This document shows, one piece after another, positions 1 through 9,909 of a stretch of 64,000 bases of DNA. The notes beneath the pieces were generated by a model. The model saw only the letters and a program-made list of their open reading frames with translations, did no database searches and had not been told where the DNA came from. This DNA comes from Bacteroidales bacterium UBA5371. GTDB taxonomy: Bacteria; Bacteroidota; Bacteroidia; Bacteroidales; P3. Each line of letters begins with the position of its first letter. The first letter of the stretch is position 1. The translations under genes were made by a program, and so were the position numbers. The stretch spans positions 248,001 to 312,000 of the forward strand of contig DHPF01000006.1 in the NCBI GenBank assembly GCA_002407855.1. The letters run 5' to 3'.

Positions 1-140
1 ATATAAAGCAATATTCTTCACAAATAAAGACCTACGAGCAACTAATAAAACAAATAGGCTTTAATAAAATACAATCCTATCTATGGTTTGTAAACTTCAA
101 TGAATCTCAAATATCTTCTGAAATTGTTGAAGTAAAATAA
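1..140 (+). CDS. 3' end of AddA/RecB-like helicase-nuclease (partial)
   Basis: An open frame enters from the left edge (first whole codon at 3) and ends with TAA at 138-140, giving about 45 residues. The tail has the pattern YEQLIKQIGF, then YLWFVNF, then IVEVK at the end, which resembles the last strand of the PD-(D/E)XK nuclease domain of UvrD-like AddA proteins. The call is supported by context: an AddB-like gene lies at 6859-9822, and in Bacteroidota the two usually stand together. Here two adhesin genes separate them. The fragment is too short for certainty; any protein with a nuclease-like tail would fit. Confidence 0.5.
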   Translation, partial: IKQYSSQIKTYEQLIKQIGFNKIQSYLWFVNFNESQISSEIVEVK

Positions 141-178
141 TAAATATAAAAGAGGTATGTTGTTTTAGTTGAAAATTA

Positions 179-186
179 TATATTTG
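179..186 (+). promoter_or_regulatory. Bacteroidota-type -7 element TATATTTG
   Basis: TATATTTG fits TAnnTTTG, with a TTTTAGTTG-like -33 region about 20 bases upstream (near 162-170). It lies 20 bases before the ATG at 207 and probably drives the first adhesin gene. Confidence 0.6.
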
Positions 187-206
187 CAGAATGAATTGAT
201 AGAGAT

Positions 207-3200
207 ATGAAAGATTATTTATTTGTTTTTATTTCATTTCTATTAGTAATATACTTTACTGATTTGCATTCTCAGTCTTATATTGTGCCTACATCAGGTT
301 ATTTGGAGATACATTCAGATTCTGGTAAATTATTTGACGATGGAGGCGAAAATAGTAATTATTCAACACGCGTAAATTCAGTTGTTACAATTTATCCTTC
401 ATATCAAGGTGGATATGTAAGACTCTCAGGTCAATATAATCTTGAAGAATGGAATAAAAGTAGAGTCTTATTCTTTAGTGGAGATACAAATTCTAATAAT
501 CAAATATGTTCGATTAGTGATGATGGTTGTATTGATGTTCGTTCAAATTCAGGACCATTAACAATAAAGTTTTTTGCAGATACTGAAACACCTGATTTTG
601 GTTTTGAATTTGATATTTATGTGTGTAATGATTTACCAATCAACATAACTTCTGAAATTATTACAGATACAAGTGTGGCAATAAGCTGGTCTGAAAATAA
701 TACTTCTACCAATTGGATAGTTGAATATAGTGAAGGATGGTTTAGTTTAGGGAGTGGTACAAAAATATATTCTGACACCAATGTTGTTAATTTAGAGAAT
801 CTCAATAAATGCTCAAGATACTACTATTATATTTACTCTACATGCGACACAGTTGGTTTATCTTGTAGTAATAAATGTGGTTATGATATTTATAGTTTCT
901 TTACTAAAAAAAATCATGATGAATCAATAATTGGTAATATTCAATCAACTTGCAATGAAATTTCTCTCTCTTGGGAAGAAATAGATACAAATATTACTTG
1001 GCTCGTTTCACTTTCAAATGGAGATTATATTTATACGGATGTTCCCTATTGTGTATTTGATAGCTTGAATTCAGGACAACTATATAGCATAAGGATAATT
1101 GATTCAGCACTCTCAAATTTCATAAACTCAGAATGTGCTTGTTCTCCAAAAATATATACTAAATGTTGTTGTCCTATTGCAAATAATTTAATTGTTTCAT
1201 CTATACAAGCAAATGAAGCATTAATTTCTTGGGATGCCGATACTTCTGCAACAGGGTGGATAGTTGTGTATTGGAGAAATAATGATTATTTTTATGATAC
1301 AATAATTGTTGATACTAATTTTGTTCTTTTATCTAACCTTTCTCCTGTAAATCCTTATGAAGTTGTTGTTTATTCTTTATGTGATAGTATGAACATAAAT
1401 TGTTCAAGAAATATTAATTTCTTCTCAGCACCATCTTCAAGTGATAATTGTTTGTCTTTTACAGATTTTAATTCTCCCAACTTTTTATCAACTTATGGTA
1501 ATTATTCAAATCCATATCAATCATATGGTTTGATTAATTATGGCTATTTAGATGCTTCAAGTCGTCATACTATACATTATGATACTTTAGAAGTAGATAT
1601 AAGAACGGGTGGACTTTTACATACTGTTCCTCAAGGAGAGGAAGTCTCTGTTCGTTTAGGAAATTGGTTAGCAGGAGCAGAGGCTGAGGGTTGTACTTAT
1701 TTATATTATGTGGATACAAATAATTATGATATGTTTATTTTGCAATATGCCATAGTTTTAGAAGATCCAAATCATACCCAGCAACAGCAACCTCGTTTTA
1801 CATTGGAGATTTTAGATAGCAATCAAAATTTGGTTAATGATCAATGTGGATATACTAATTTTTACGCAAGTGGAGATTTGGATTGGAATTCTGTAAGTGG
1901 TACAAATATTATTTGGAAAGATTGGACTTCTTCAGGTATTGATATTTCAAAATATCATAATCAAAATATATATATTAGATTTACTACTTATGATTGTGAT
2001 GAAGGAGGACATTTTGGATATGCGTATTATAATATTAAATGTGGAAGTAAATATTTAAATAAAAGCTCTTGTGGTCAAGTAGATTCTTTATTGTTCGAAG
2101 CTCCTTTGGGTTTTGATTATTTATGGTATAATGCTAATCAGCCAGATGATACTATTTCAAAAGAAAATCAATTAACTGTTCCTGTTGATAATAATACATA
2201 TTATTGTAGATGTTCATATAAAGAGAATAGTGATTGTAATTTTATTCTATCATTTGAAGCACAAAGACAGTTTCCTTATCCTTTATTTGATTACTCTTTA
2301 GATACTTGTGGGTACAAAATAAATTTTTCAAATCAAAGTATAATTTCTAAATCAGATACGATTGCAATCGAGATAGAAAAATGTAATGATGTAAAATGGA
2401 TATTCCATGATGGAACTGTTTCTTTGCTTCAAAATCCTTCATTTAATTATGATTCCTCAGGAGTTTATCCAATAATTCTAATTGCAAGTATGAATGAAGG
2501 AGTATGTGTTGATACTCTTTTTGCCAATATTATTGTTGATAATTCAGGTTTCCATCAAATAGAATTTTTTGGAGATACAGTTATCTGTAGAGGAAGTCAA
2601 ACAGAGATTTCTATTAATGAGTTTGATAGTTATGAGTGGAGTAGTGGCGAAGCTACCAGCTCCGTTTTATTGTCTCCAATTGAAACCTCAACTTATTTTG
2701 TTAAGGCTTATGAAAATGGATGTTTGAGATACGATTCAATTACAATATATGTAACTCCTTTTTACTCTAATGATACCATTACAGGAGTTGTTTGTGAAGG
2801 AAGATATTATAACTCTAATGGGTTTTATGAAAATGAAGAAGGATTTTACACAAACATATATAAAGCAGTTAATGGTTGTGATAGTATAATTAATTTAGAA
2901 TTGACAGTTGCAGAAGAAATTGATAGCTATTCGCTGATTGATGATAAATATATAATAGTAGAAGATATGCCTTACGAAATAGATGTGAGTTGCGATTATT
3001 GCTACAATTATTTATGGAATACAGGCTCAAATGATTCAATACTTATAGTTAATAATTATGGAAATTATTATGTTCGCATGCAACATGTTTGCGGAATGAT
3101 ATATGATTCTATTATTATTGTAAAGCCAGATGTAAATGTTTTCTTACCAAATGCTTTTACTCCAGATTTCTTATCAAATAATACATTCTTCCCTATTTTT

Positions 3201-3410
3201 GAGAATAAAAATTCAGTAACTATTGAAAGTTTTGAAATTTATAACAGAAATGGTGAATTAATATACTCATCAACAACTAATCCTTGGAATGGAAATTATA
3301 ATAATACAAGATGTTATAGTGGAGCTTATGCATGGAAGTTGGTATATAGAACTAAATATTCAGATGGTATAATGTTTGAGAAATCGGGTATTGTAAATCT
3401 AATTAGATAG
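207..3410 (+). CDS. T9SS-secreted multidomain adhesin-like protein (CUB-like, FN3-like, CHU_C)
   Basis: A 1067-residue exported protein. A signal peptide covers about residues 1-22, ending at HSQ. Residues about 25-140 form a CUB-like beta domain (GYLEIHSDSG, DDGG, STRVNS, FGFEF). Fibronectin-III-like segments follow, with the recurring pattern TDTSVAISWSE...TNWIVEYSE. After them come a long jellyroll-like region, a PKD-like segment (KWIFHDGTVS...FNYDSSGVYPI), and one Cys-G-Y...GCDSIINLELTV repeat. The last 90 or so residues (NVFLPNAFTP...IYNRNGELIY...GAYAWKLVY) match the gliding-motility-associated CHU_C domain, the type B sorting signal of type IX secretion. Its role is inferred to be cell-surface adhesion or binding; no catalytic motif was seen. 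It is a close paralogue of the next gene (same order of N-terminal domains) and has its own promoter at 179. Confidence 0.8.
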   Translation: MKDYLFVFISFLLVIYFTDLHSQSYIVPTSGYLEIHSDSGKLFDDGGENSNYSTRVNSVVTIYPSYQGGYVRLSGQYNLEEWNKSRVLFFSGDTNSNNQICSISDDGCIDVRSNSGPLTIKFFADTETPDFGFEFDIYVCNDLPINITSEIITDTSVAISWSENNTSTNWIVEYSEGWFSLGSGTKIYSDTNVVNLENLNKCSRYYYYIYSTCDTVGLSCSNKCGYDIYSFFTKKNHDESIIGNIQSTCNEISLSWEEIDTNITWLVSLSNGDYIYTDVPYCVFDSLNSGQLYSIRIIDSALSNFINSECACSPKIYTKCCCPIANNLIVSSIQANEALISWDADTSATGWIVVYWRNNDYFYDTIIVDTNFVLLSNLSPVNPYEVVVYSLCDSMNINCSRNINFFSAPSSSDNCLSFTDFNSPNFLSTYGNYSNPYQSYGLINYGYLDASSRHTIHYDTLEVDIRTGGLLHTVPQGEEVSVRLGNWLAGAEAEGCTYLYYVDTNNYDMFILQYAIVLEDPNHTQQQQPRFTLEILDSNQNLVNDQCGYTNFYASGDLDWNSVSGTNIIWKDWTSSGIDISKYHNQNIYIRFTTYDCDEGGHFGYAYYNIKCGSKYLNKSSCGQVDSLLFEAPLGFDYLWYNANQPDDTISKENQLTVPVDNNTYYCRCSYKENSDCNFILSFEAQRQFPYPLFDYSLDTCGYKINFSNQSIISKSDTIAIEIEKCNDVKWIFHDGTVSLLQNPSFNYDSSGVYPIILIASMNEGVCVDTLFANIIVDNSGFHQIEFFGDTVICRGSQTEISINEFDSYEWSSGEATSSVLLSPIETSTYFVKAYENGCLRYDSITIYVTPFYSNDTITGVVCEGRYYNSNGFYENEEGFYTNIYKAVNGCDSIINLELTVAEEIDSYSLIDDKYIIVEDMPYEIDVSCDYCYNYLWNTGSNDSILIVNNYGNYYVRMQHVCGMIYDSIIIVKPDVNVFLPNAFTPDFLSNNTFFPIFENKNSVTIESFEIYNRNGELIYSSTTNPWNGNYNNTRCYSGAYAWKLVYRTKYSDGIMFEKSGIVNLIR

Positions 3411-3497
3411 AAAAAGGTTTTTAATATAATTTATTATGATTTTTCGAAAATAAATCTTGAATAAATTAAATCAAACCAAACTTAAATGAAAAAAATG

Positions 3498-3505
3498 TAT
3501 ATTTG
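3498..3505 (+). promoter_or_regulatory. -7 element TATATTTG
   Basis: TATATTTG 20 bases before the ATG at 3525, the same spacing as for the first adhesin gene. It indicates that the second paralogue is transcribed from its own promoter. Confidence 0.6.
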
Positions 3506-3524
3506 CAAGATAAAATATTAGAGA

Positions 3525-6500
3525 ATGAGAAATTTTATTTATATAATTACTACATTTTTATTGGTATTATTGTTTAATAGTTCCTTTGCCCAAACATATA
3601 ATATGCCAACAAACGGCTATTTAGAAATCCATTCTGATTCAGGAACAATCTACGATGACGGAGGTCCAACTGGAAACTATTCAACAAGAGTAAATTCAAC
3701 TATTACTATTTATCCATCTACACCTGGTGGATTTATATATTTATCTGGACAATACTTTTTAGAAGATTATTATAAGAGTAAAGTCTATTTCTATAATGGA
3801 GATACTAATGGTTATAATTACATTAATAATTCTTACTTAACTTACGTTTATTACAATGGTTGTGTTGTTATTAAATCAACAGAGGGACCGTTAACTATTA
3901 AATTTATTGCTGATACAGAAACACCAAGTTCAGGGTTTGAATTCAATTATAGAGTATGTAATGATAATGCATATAATTTTTATTCATCAAATGTAACAGA
4001 TACTACAGCTGAAATTCATTGGTCTGAGCATGATACCTCTACTAATTGGATTGTTGAGTATAGTGAAAATTATTTTAATCCTGGTTATGGAACAAAAATC
4101 TTAAGTGATACTAATTTTGTAATTCTTGATGGTCTTGAAAGCTGTAAATATTACTATTATCATGTTTATACTGCATGTGATACTATTTCAAATGAATGTG
4201 GATATATAAATGCAAATTACGGTAGTTTTAATACTTTAAATAATAATTCAATTGCACCATATAATTTAACATATGATATTTCTTGTAATGACTTTGAAAT
4301 ATCTTGGCAAGAAAGAGATACTAATACTATTTGGATTTCGACTATATATAATTATGATAATTATCAAACTGATACAATTATTTCTTATCTACCTAATGCA
4401 AATTTTAGTAATTTAGTTTCTGGAACATATCACTATATAAAAGTTTGTCCTCAAAATACAACTAATGAAGATTGTGATTGTTATCGAGTTTGGGACTATA
4501 CTAAATGTTGTTGTCCAGCACCCAATAATTTGTATGAAATAGATATACAATCACATTCAGCCACTATAGGATGGGATTCAGATACTAATGCTCAAGGGTG
4601 GATTGTTGGATATAAATTAAAAACTTATTCAGATGATAGTTTAGTTTTTACAACGATAAATACAAATCAAGTTACTCTTAATAATTTAACCCCAGTAAGA
4701 CCTTATGAAGTAAGAGTATATTCGCTTTGTGATAGTTTAAGAGATTATTGCTATAAAACAATTGATATCAATACTGATATTGCTGGACTTGATAACTGTA
4801 TAACCTTTACTAATCTAAAAGATACTAATTTCGCTCCAAGATACGGCTCATATTCTAATCCAAATCAATATCATGGATTATTAGATTATGGATATAGAAA
4901 TGAGTCTTCTCGACATACTGTTCATTATGATACAACAGAAGTCGATCCACGAACTGATAGCTTATTACATACTGTTCCTCCTGGAGAAGAGGCTTCAGTA
5001 AGGTTGGGGAATTGGTTGCCTGGTGGTGAAGGAGAAAGTTTTACTTATGCCTATGATGTAGATACAAATATTTTTGATTTAATGTATCTGAGGTATGCTG
5101 TTGTAATGGAAAATCCTGGGCATACTATGACTAATCAGCCTCGTTTTACTCTTGAAATTCTTAATGCTAATGATACATTAATTGATCCTGTTTGTGGTTA
5201 TGCAGATTTCTATGCTAGTGATTCATTAGGGTGGAATTCTGTGCCAGGAACTGTTACTATTTGGAAGGATTGGACTTTGGTAGGTTTTGATATTACTCCA
5301 TATCATGGTCAAAGAATTTTAGTTAGACTTACTACAAGAGATTGCGATGAGGGTGGACATTATGGATACGCATATTATCACTTAAAATGTGGTTCAAAAA
5401 ATCTTATTTCAAATACATGTGGTTATGTTGACTCCAATATATTTATTGCTCCCATTGGATTTAATTATAATTGGTATTCTTCTGCAAATCCATCTGTAAC
5501 TCTTTCAACAGAAAGAAGACTTGATGCAGTAGTTGATAGTAATGTAAATTATCATTGTTTAGTTTCTTCTACAGAAAATCCATCTTGTACATTCCTTTAT
5601 ACTGCGTATGGTGGATATCGTTATCCTTTATCTCAATTAGATTATTCTTATACTTGGAGTCAATGTCAATACACTATTGATTTCACAAACTTAAGTACAA
5701 TCTCTGCTAATGGGATTACTCCTGCTGGTACTGGAGAAAGATGTGAATCTACTAAATGGATTTTCCCTGATGGTGATACTATTACAACTATTAATGCTGT
5801 TAAAACTTTTTCAGATACTTCTGAAATAAAAGTAAGATTGATTTCGGGTATTGCCGATGACCAATGTGTTGATATATTAGATACAATCATTAAACTTGAA
5901 AGACCATATCCCCCTTTAAAAATTTTGGGAGATAGCATAGTGTGTAAATACGATACTGTAGTTTTGTTTGCTAATCATGGTGGTAAGTACTTTTGGAGTA
6001 ATCAAGATACCACAACCTCAATTTCATTTGTTCCTTTGATTGATACAATATATTCATTAGAACTTATTGATAGTTTGGGGTGTTGGAATGTTGATTCAAT
6101 TAATATCATTGTTGATCAAAGAGACACAACTTATATACTTGCAGTTATTTGCCAAAATCAAATGTATGTTGAAAATGGATTTAATACAAATGTTGCAGGA
6201 TTACATCAATTAATACTTTTTTCTCAGTATGGTTGTGATAGCGTGGTCAATCTTGATTTGACGGTTCACAATCCTTACTACGACACCATATATGACACCA
6301 TTTGTCAGGGGGATATATATGAATTTGGTTTTGATGCCGATTCCTCAGGGACTTATGTCCAAAATCTCAACACAGTGTTTGGGTGTGATAGTATTTTGGT
6401 TTTGCACTTGGAGGTAAATCCCGCATACCACGACACCATAAAAGCAGATATTTATAAGGGTAATGTTTATACTCTGTTTGGGTTTAGAGAAAGTGTAACG

Positions 6501-6854
6501 GGTATTTATGAACAACAGCACCAAACTTATTTGGGTTGTGATAGTATAATTTATTTAGATTTGCAGGTAGATAATGTTATGTTCCCTAATGTTGTAACTC
6601 CTAATGGAGACGGCATTAATGATGTATTTGATATTCATAATTTGATTGAGCAAAATGCTTTCCCTGAAAACGAGTTAATTATTTATTCTCGCCAAGGGAA
6701 GTTAATCTATAATGTAAAGAATATAAGTAAAGAATCAGACCTATGGGATCCAAATAAAACTTCTTCGCCAGAAGGCACCTACTTCTATCGCTTTTTAGGC
6801 AAACGCTCCGATAAAACCCTTGAATATGTTGGTTCAGTAGAAGTGTTGAGATAA
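3525..6854 (+). CDS. T9SS-secreted multidomain adhesin-like protein, paralogue 2
   Basis: A 1109-residue exported protein, collinear with the preceding paralogue. It has a signal peptide (to about residue 22, SSFAQ), a CUB-like domain with GYLEIHSDSG and DDGG, FN3-like segments, a jellyroll-like region (TVHYDT, RLGNWLPGGEGE, RDCDEGGHYGYAYY) and a PKD-like segment (KWIFPDGD). Unlike the first copy it carries three tandem Cys-G...Y...GF...GCDSI..L.L.V repeats (about residues 870-1015). The end (VTPNGDGINDVFDI...IIYSRQGKLIY...GTYFYRF) is a clear CHU_C / type B T9SS sorting domain. Only four bases separate its stop from the AddB-like gene, so the two may be co-transcribed. A surface adhesin role is inferred. 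The repeat region around 6230-6430 is visibly richer in GC than the rest. Confidence 0.82.
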   Translation: MRNFIYIITTFLLVLLFNSSFAQTYNMPTNGYLEIHSDSGTIYDDGGPTGNYSTRVNSTITIYPSTPGGFIYLSGQYFLEDYYKSKVYFYNGDTNGYNYINNSYLTYVYYNGCVVIKSTEGPLTIKFIADTETPSSGFEFNYRVCNDNAYNFYSSNVTDTTAEIHWSEHDTSTNWIVEYSENYFNPGYGTKILSDTNFVILDGLESCKYYYYHVYTACDTISNECGYINANYGSFNTLNNNSIAPYNLTYDISCNDFEISWQERDTNTIWISTIYNYDNYQTDTIISYLPNANFSNLVSGTYHYIKVCPQNTTNEDCDCYRVWDYTKCCCPAPNNLYEIDIQSHSATIGWDSDTNAQGWIVGYKLKTYSDDSLVFTTINTNQVTLNNLTPVRPYEVRVYSLCDSLRDYCYKTIDINTDIAGLDNCITFTNLKDTNFAPRYGSYSNPNQYHGLLDYGYRNESSRHTVHYDTTEVDPRTDSLLHTVPPGEEASVRLGNWLPGGEGESFTYAYDVDTNIFDLMYLRYAVVMENPGHTMTNQPRFTLEILNANDTLIDPVCGYADFYASDSLGWNSVPGTVTIWKDWTLVGFDITPYHGQRILVRLTTRDCDEGGHYGYAYYHLKCGSKNLISNTCGYVDSNIFIAPIGFNYNWYSSANPSVTLSTERRLDAVVDSNVNYHCLVSSTENPSCTFLYTAYGGYRYPLSQLDYSYTWSQCQYTIDFTNLSTISANGITPAGTGERCESTKWIFPDGDTITTINAVKTFSDTSEIKVRLISGIADDQCVDILDTIIKLERPYPPLKILGDSIVCKYDTVVLFANHGGKYFWSNQDTTTSISFVPLIDTIYSLELIDSLGCWNVDSINIIVDQRDTTYILAVICQNQMYVENGFNTNVAGLHQLILFSQYGCDSVVNLDLTVHNPYYDTIYDTICQGDIYEFGFDADSSGTYVQNLNTVFGCDSILVLHLEVNPAYHDTIKADIYKGNVYTLFGFRESVTGIYEQQHQTYLGCDSIIYLDLQVDNVMFPNVVTPNGDGINDVFDIHNLIEQNAFPENELIIYSRQGKLIYNVKNISKESDLWDPNKTSSPEGTYFYRFLGKRSDKTLEYVGSVEVLR

Positions 6855-6858
6855 ACTT

Positions 6859-9822
6859 ATGATTAAAGACTCTTTTCTTTCTAACGTAGCAAGAGATATT
6901 TCAGAGAAATTTGATAACAACTTCTCTAATCTAAATATAATTTTCACCAATAAAAGAGCTAAGACATTCTTCAATGAAGCTTTATATTTACATATTCAAA
7001 AGCCTTTTTTCTCTCCTAAATATTATACCATTAATGATTTTGTAAGCAAGTATTCTTCTTTGGTTTTGGCAGAAGAGATTGTCTTAGTATATAATCTTTA
7101 TGAGGTTTATTCAGAAGTATATTATAAAGACAAACCCTCACAAGAAAAGGAAAGTTTTGAGTCTTTCTATTATTGGGGCTTAATGCTTTTAAGAGACTTT
7201 GATGATATAGATAAACATCTTGCCAATGCCAAACATATATTTAAGCATATAGAAGACTACAAAGAGATTGATAATAACTTTGATTTCTTAACCCAAGAAC
7301 AAAAAGAATTACTTAGCAACTTCTTTGAAACTAACTTCAATAATCATACAAATTCCGAAATACAAAAGAGGTTTATCTCCATTTGGAATTGTCTGTTTGA
7401 GATTTACACCACATATAAAGAGAAGTTACTTCAAAAAGGTATTGGTTATTCAGGAATGCTTTATAGGAATGTAGTGGAGAAACTAAGTGAGTTTACAAAA
7501 AAAGAAAATAGAGCCTATTGTATTATTGGTTTCAATGTGCTTAATAATGTTGAGAAAGAAATATTTAAATGGTTAAACCAAACCTATAAAACAAGATTCT
7601 ATTGGGATTACGACAATTACTACCTTGATAACCATAAGCAAGAGGCAGGTTTGTTTATGAGAGAGAACCTTAAAAACTTCCCTATGCCCAAAGATATTGA
7701 AGCAGACAATCCTCTATACAATACAAATCTTATTGAAAACAATCAACAATACTTAGAGATAATTTCTTCTCCCAATGAGAACGCACAAGTAGGTTATATT
7801 AGCGAGTGGTTAAATCATTTAGCTAATACCAACCCAAACTTAGAGCAAAAAGATATTGCAATAATACTATGCAATGAAGACCTATTACCTTCTGTTTTGT
7901 CTGCTTTGCCAGAAAGAATTGGCACTGAACAAACACAAGTTAATATCACAATGGGATATAAGTTCAAATCCTCTTCTATGTATAGTTTAATAAATAACTA
8001 TCTAAACTATCAGCTATCGCTTATCAAAAAACCTACTGCCCGTTTGAAAGATATAATTCCTTTTATGTCGCATAGCTATTTTGGAGAAGAGAATACAAAA
8101 ATAATCAACCAGCTAATTAAGAATAATTCAGTTTATTTAAGTCATAATGAGATAGAAAGCTTTGGTGAGCTTGCCACATTCTTAAATAAGAAAACCACAG
8201 CTAAGGAAATACTTACCGACTTACAGCTTTTGGCTCGTTTGGTTGCTCAAAAGAATATTGAAAACCAATCCAAAGGACATAATTCCATTGAAGAAGTGCT
8301 CTCAGAAACGTTATATAGATTACTGACAGCATTAAATAATTTGCAAGATTTATTTGAGAACGAGAATATCACAATCAAAGGTAGTTTGCTTTTTCAAACT
8401 ATTCGTAGTAGTTTGAGTAGCATAATGATTCCTTTTGAGGGTGATCCTGTCAATGGTGTTCAGATAATGGGACTTTTAGAAAGTAGGAGCTTAGACTTCA
8501 AACACATACTCTTCCTTTCGGCTAATGATGATTTCTTACCAAAAGTAAGCATAGAGAGTTCCTTTATCCCATTTTCTATTCGCAAAGCCTACAACCTAAC
8601 TACAATAGAACGTAAAATAGCAGTCTTTGCATACTATTTTTATCGTCTTTTGCAACATACAAAATCAATTCATTTCCTTTACAATTCCATTTCCAATGAT
8701 GTTAAACCAAAGGAGATGTCTCGTTTTATACAACAATTGCAAGTGGAAGCCAATAAAGAATTTCATTATAGTAATTTCCTCTCTGACATAAATCCTCCTA
8801 AGGAGAAGGTTTTTAACATAATAAAGCATAAATCTTATATTGATGAAATCATAAAAAAAGGAACAGAGGCTTATTTCTCACCAACATATATTAATGATTA
8901 TTTTAATTGTGAACTAAGGTTTTTCCTGAAAAGAGTATTAAAGATAGAGAATGTTGAAGAGTTTGATGACCAATTGCAAGATAATGTCTTTGGAGAGATA
9001 TTCCACAAGGCTGCAAATAAATTCTACTCCAAGATTATAGAAGATAAGAAAGCAAGAGCCAATTCAGAAATAGAGGCAAAAACAATTACTCTCCAAGACA
9101 TTAAATCCTACGAAAAAGAGGCTAAAAGCTTTGTTAAAGAAAGTTTTGATGAAGAGTACTTTAAAATAAAACAAAGAACACACCCAAAGATTGAATATAA
9201 CCAATTCCACAAAATAAAGATAGAAATACTGACCAAGTATTTGAAAACCCTTCTTGCAATAGACAAAAAGTACGCTCCATTTACGATATTAGCAATGGAA
9301 TACTCAGTTACCGCACCAGTCAGTATAGGAGGCAATAATATTAATATAGGAGGTCAGATAGATAGGATAGATTATAAAAATGTTAATGGAGAAAACATAT
9401 TACGTGTATTAGACTATAAGACCAATAATTCCATTAAAAAAGAAGTGAGTTTTGACCAGCTTTTCTTTATTAATCCTCAAGATGATCCTTTGAAAAGGAA
9501 CGACTATTTCTTACAAATCTTTTTGTATTCATGGTTATTGGTTAGCGAAAACAAACTTCTCAAAGACTTAAATATAGATAAGATTTACCCAAATATACTC
9601 TATATCAAACAAGCCAATCAGCAAAACTATTCAAGTTCAGTTAAATTAAAATCAAGTTTAAAAGAAAGTGATGTGGTTGAAAACTATTTGGATTACCATA
9701 ATGATTTTCACAACCAACTTATAAATAGTCTTGAACTAATACTGACCTATGATGATAATTTGGAATGTTCAAAGCGTGAAGTAGAGTGTCTGTACTGCGA
9801 TTACAACTCTTTGTGCTATTAA
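6859..9822 (+). CDS. addB: AddB-like PD-(D/E)XK nuclease of an AddAB-type recombination complex
   Basis: A 987-residue protein that probably pairs with the AddA-like product at the window start to process double-strand breaks. The N-terminus has a degenerate helicase fold with IIFTNKRAKTFF where a Walker A would be expected, as in inactive AddB helicase domains. The C-terminal nuclease domain shows FSPTYINDYFNCELRFF, then FGEIFHKAA, then GGQIDRIDY and VLDYKTNN (the D...DYK core). Cys near residue 691 plus C977, C980 and C986 match the four ligands of the AddB iron-sulphur cluster that clamps the nuclease. Its length is near that of Bacteroidota relatives (about 950-1000). It starts four bases after the adhesin gene. 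Confidence in family is high; the exact symbol is less certain because the partner is only seen as a fragment. Confidence 0.8.
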   Translation: MIKDSFLSNVARDISEKFDNNFSNLNIIFTNKRAKTFFNEALYLHIQKPFFSPKYYTINDFVSKYSSLVLAEEIVLVYNLYEVYSEVYYKDKPSQEKESFESFYYWGLMLLRDFDDIDKHLANAKHIFKHIEDYKEIDNNFDFLTQEQKELLSNFFETNFNNHTNSEIQKRFISIWNCLFEIYTTYKEKLLQKGIGYSGMLYRNVVEKLSEFTKKENRAYCIIGFNVLNNVEKEIFKWLNQTYKTRFYWDYDNYYLDNHKQEAGLFMRENLKNFPMPKDIEADNPLYNTNLIENNQQYLEIISSPNENAQVGYISEWLNHLANTNPNLEQKDIAIILCNEDLLPSVLSALPERIGTEQTQVNITMGYKFKSSSMYSLINNYLNYQLSLIKKPTARLKDIIPFMSHSYFGEENTKIINQLIKNNSVYLSHNEIESFGELATFLNKKTTAKEILTDLQLLARLVAQKNIENQSKGHNSIEEVLSETLYRLLTALNNLQDLFENENITIKGSLLFQTIRSSLSSIMIPFEGDPVNGVQIMGLLESRSLDFKHILFLSANDDFLPKVSIESSFIPFSIRKAYNLTTIERKIAVFAYYFYRLLQHTKSIHFLYNSISNDVKPKEMSRFIQQLQVEANKEFHYSNFLSDINPPKEKVFNIIKHKSYIDEIIKKGTEAYFSPTYINDYFNCELRFFLKRVLKIENVEEFDDQLQDNVFGEIFHKAANKFYSKIIEDKKARANSEIEAKTITLQDIKSYEKEAKSFVKESFDEEYFKIKQRTHPKIEYNQFHKIKIEILTKYLKTLLAIDKKYAPFTILAMEYSVTAPVSIGGNNINIGGQIDRIDYKNVNGENILRVLDYKTNNSIKKEVSFDQLFFINPQDDPLKRNDYFLQIFLYSWLLVSENKLLKDLNIDKIYPNILYIKQANQQNYSSSVKLKSSLKESDVVENYLDYHNDFHNQLINSLELILTYDDNLECSKREVECLYCDYNSLCY

Positions 9823-9909
9823 ATCTAAGTCTAAAAATTCCTCTTATTTTTATTTTGGCACGTAATTTGTTATCTTTTTAATAGAAACAAATTTTAAAAA
9901 TTAAATATC

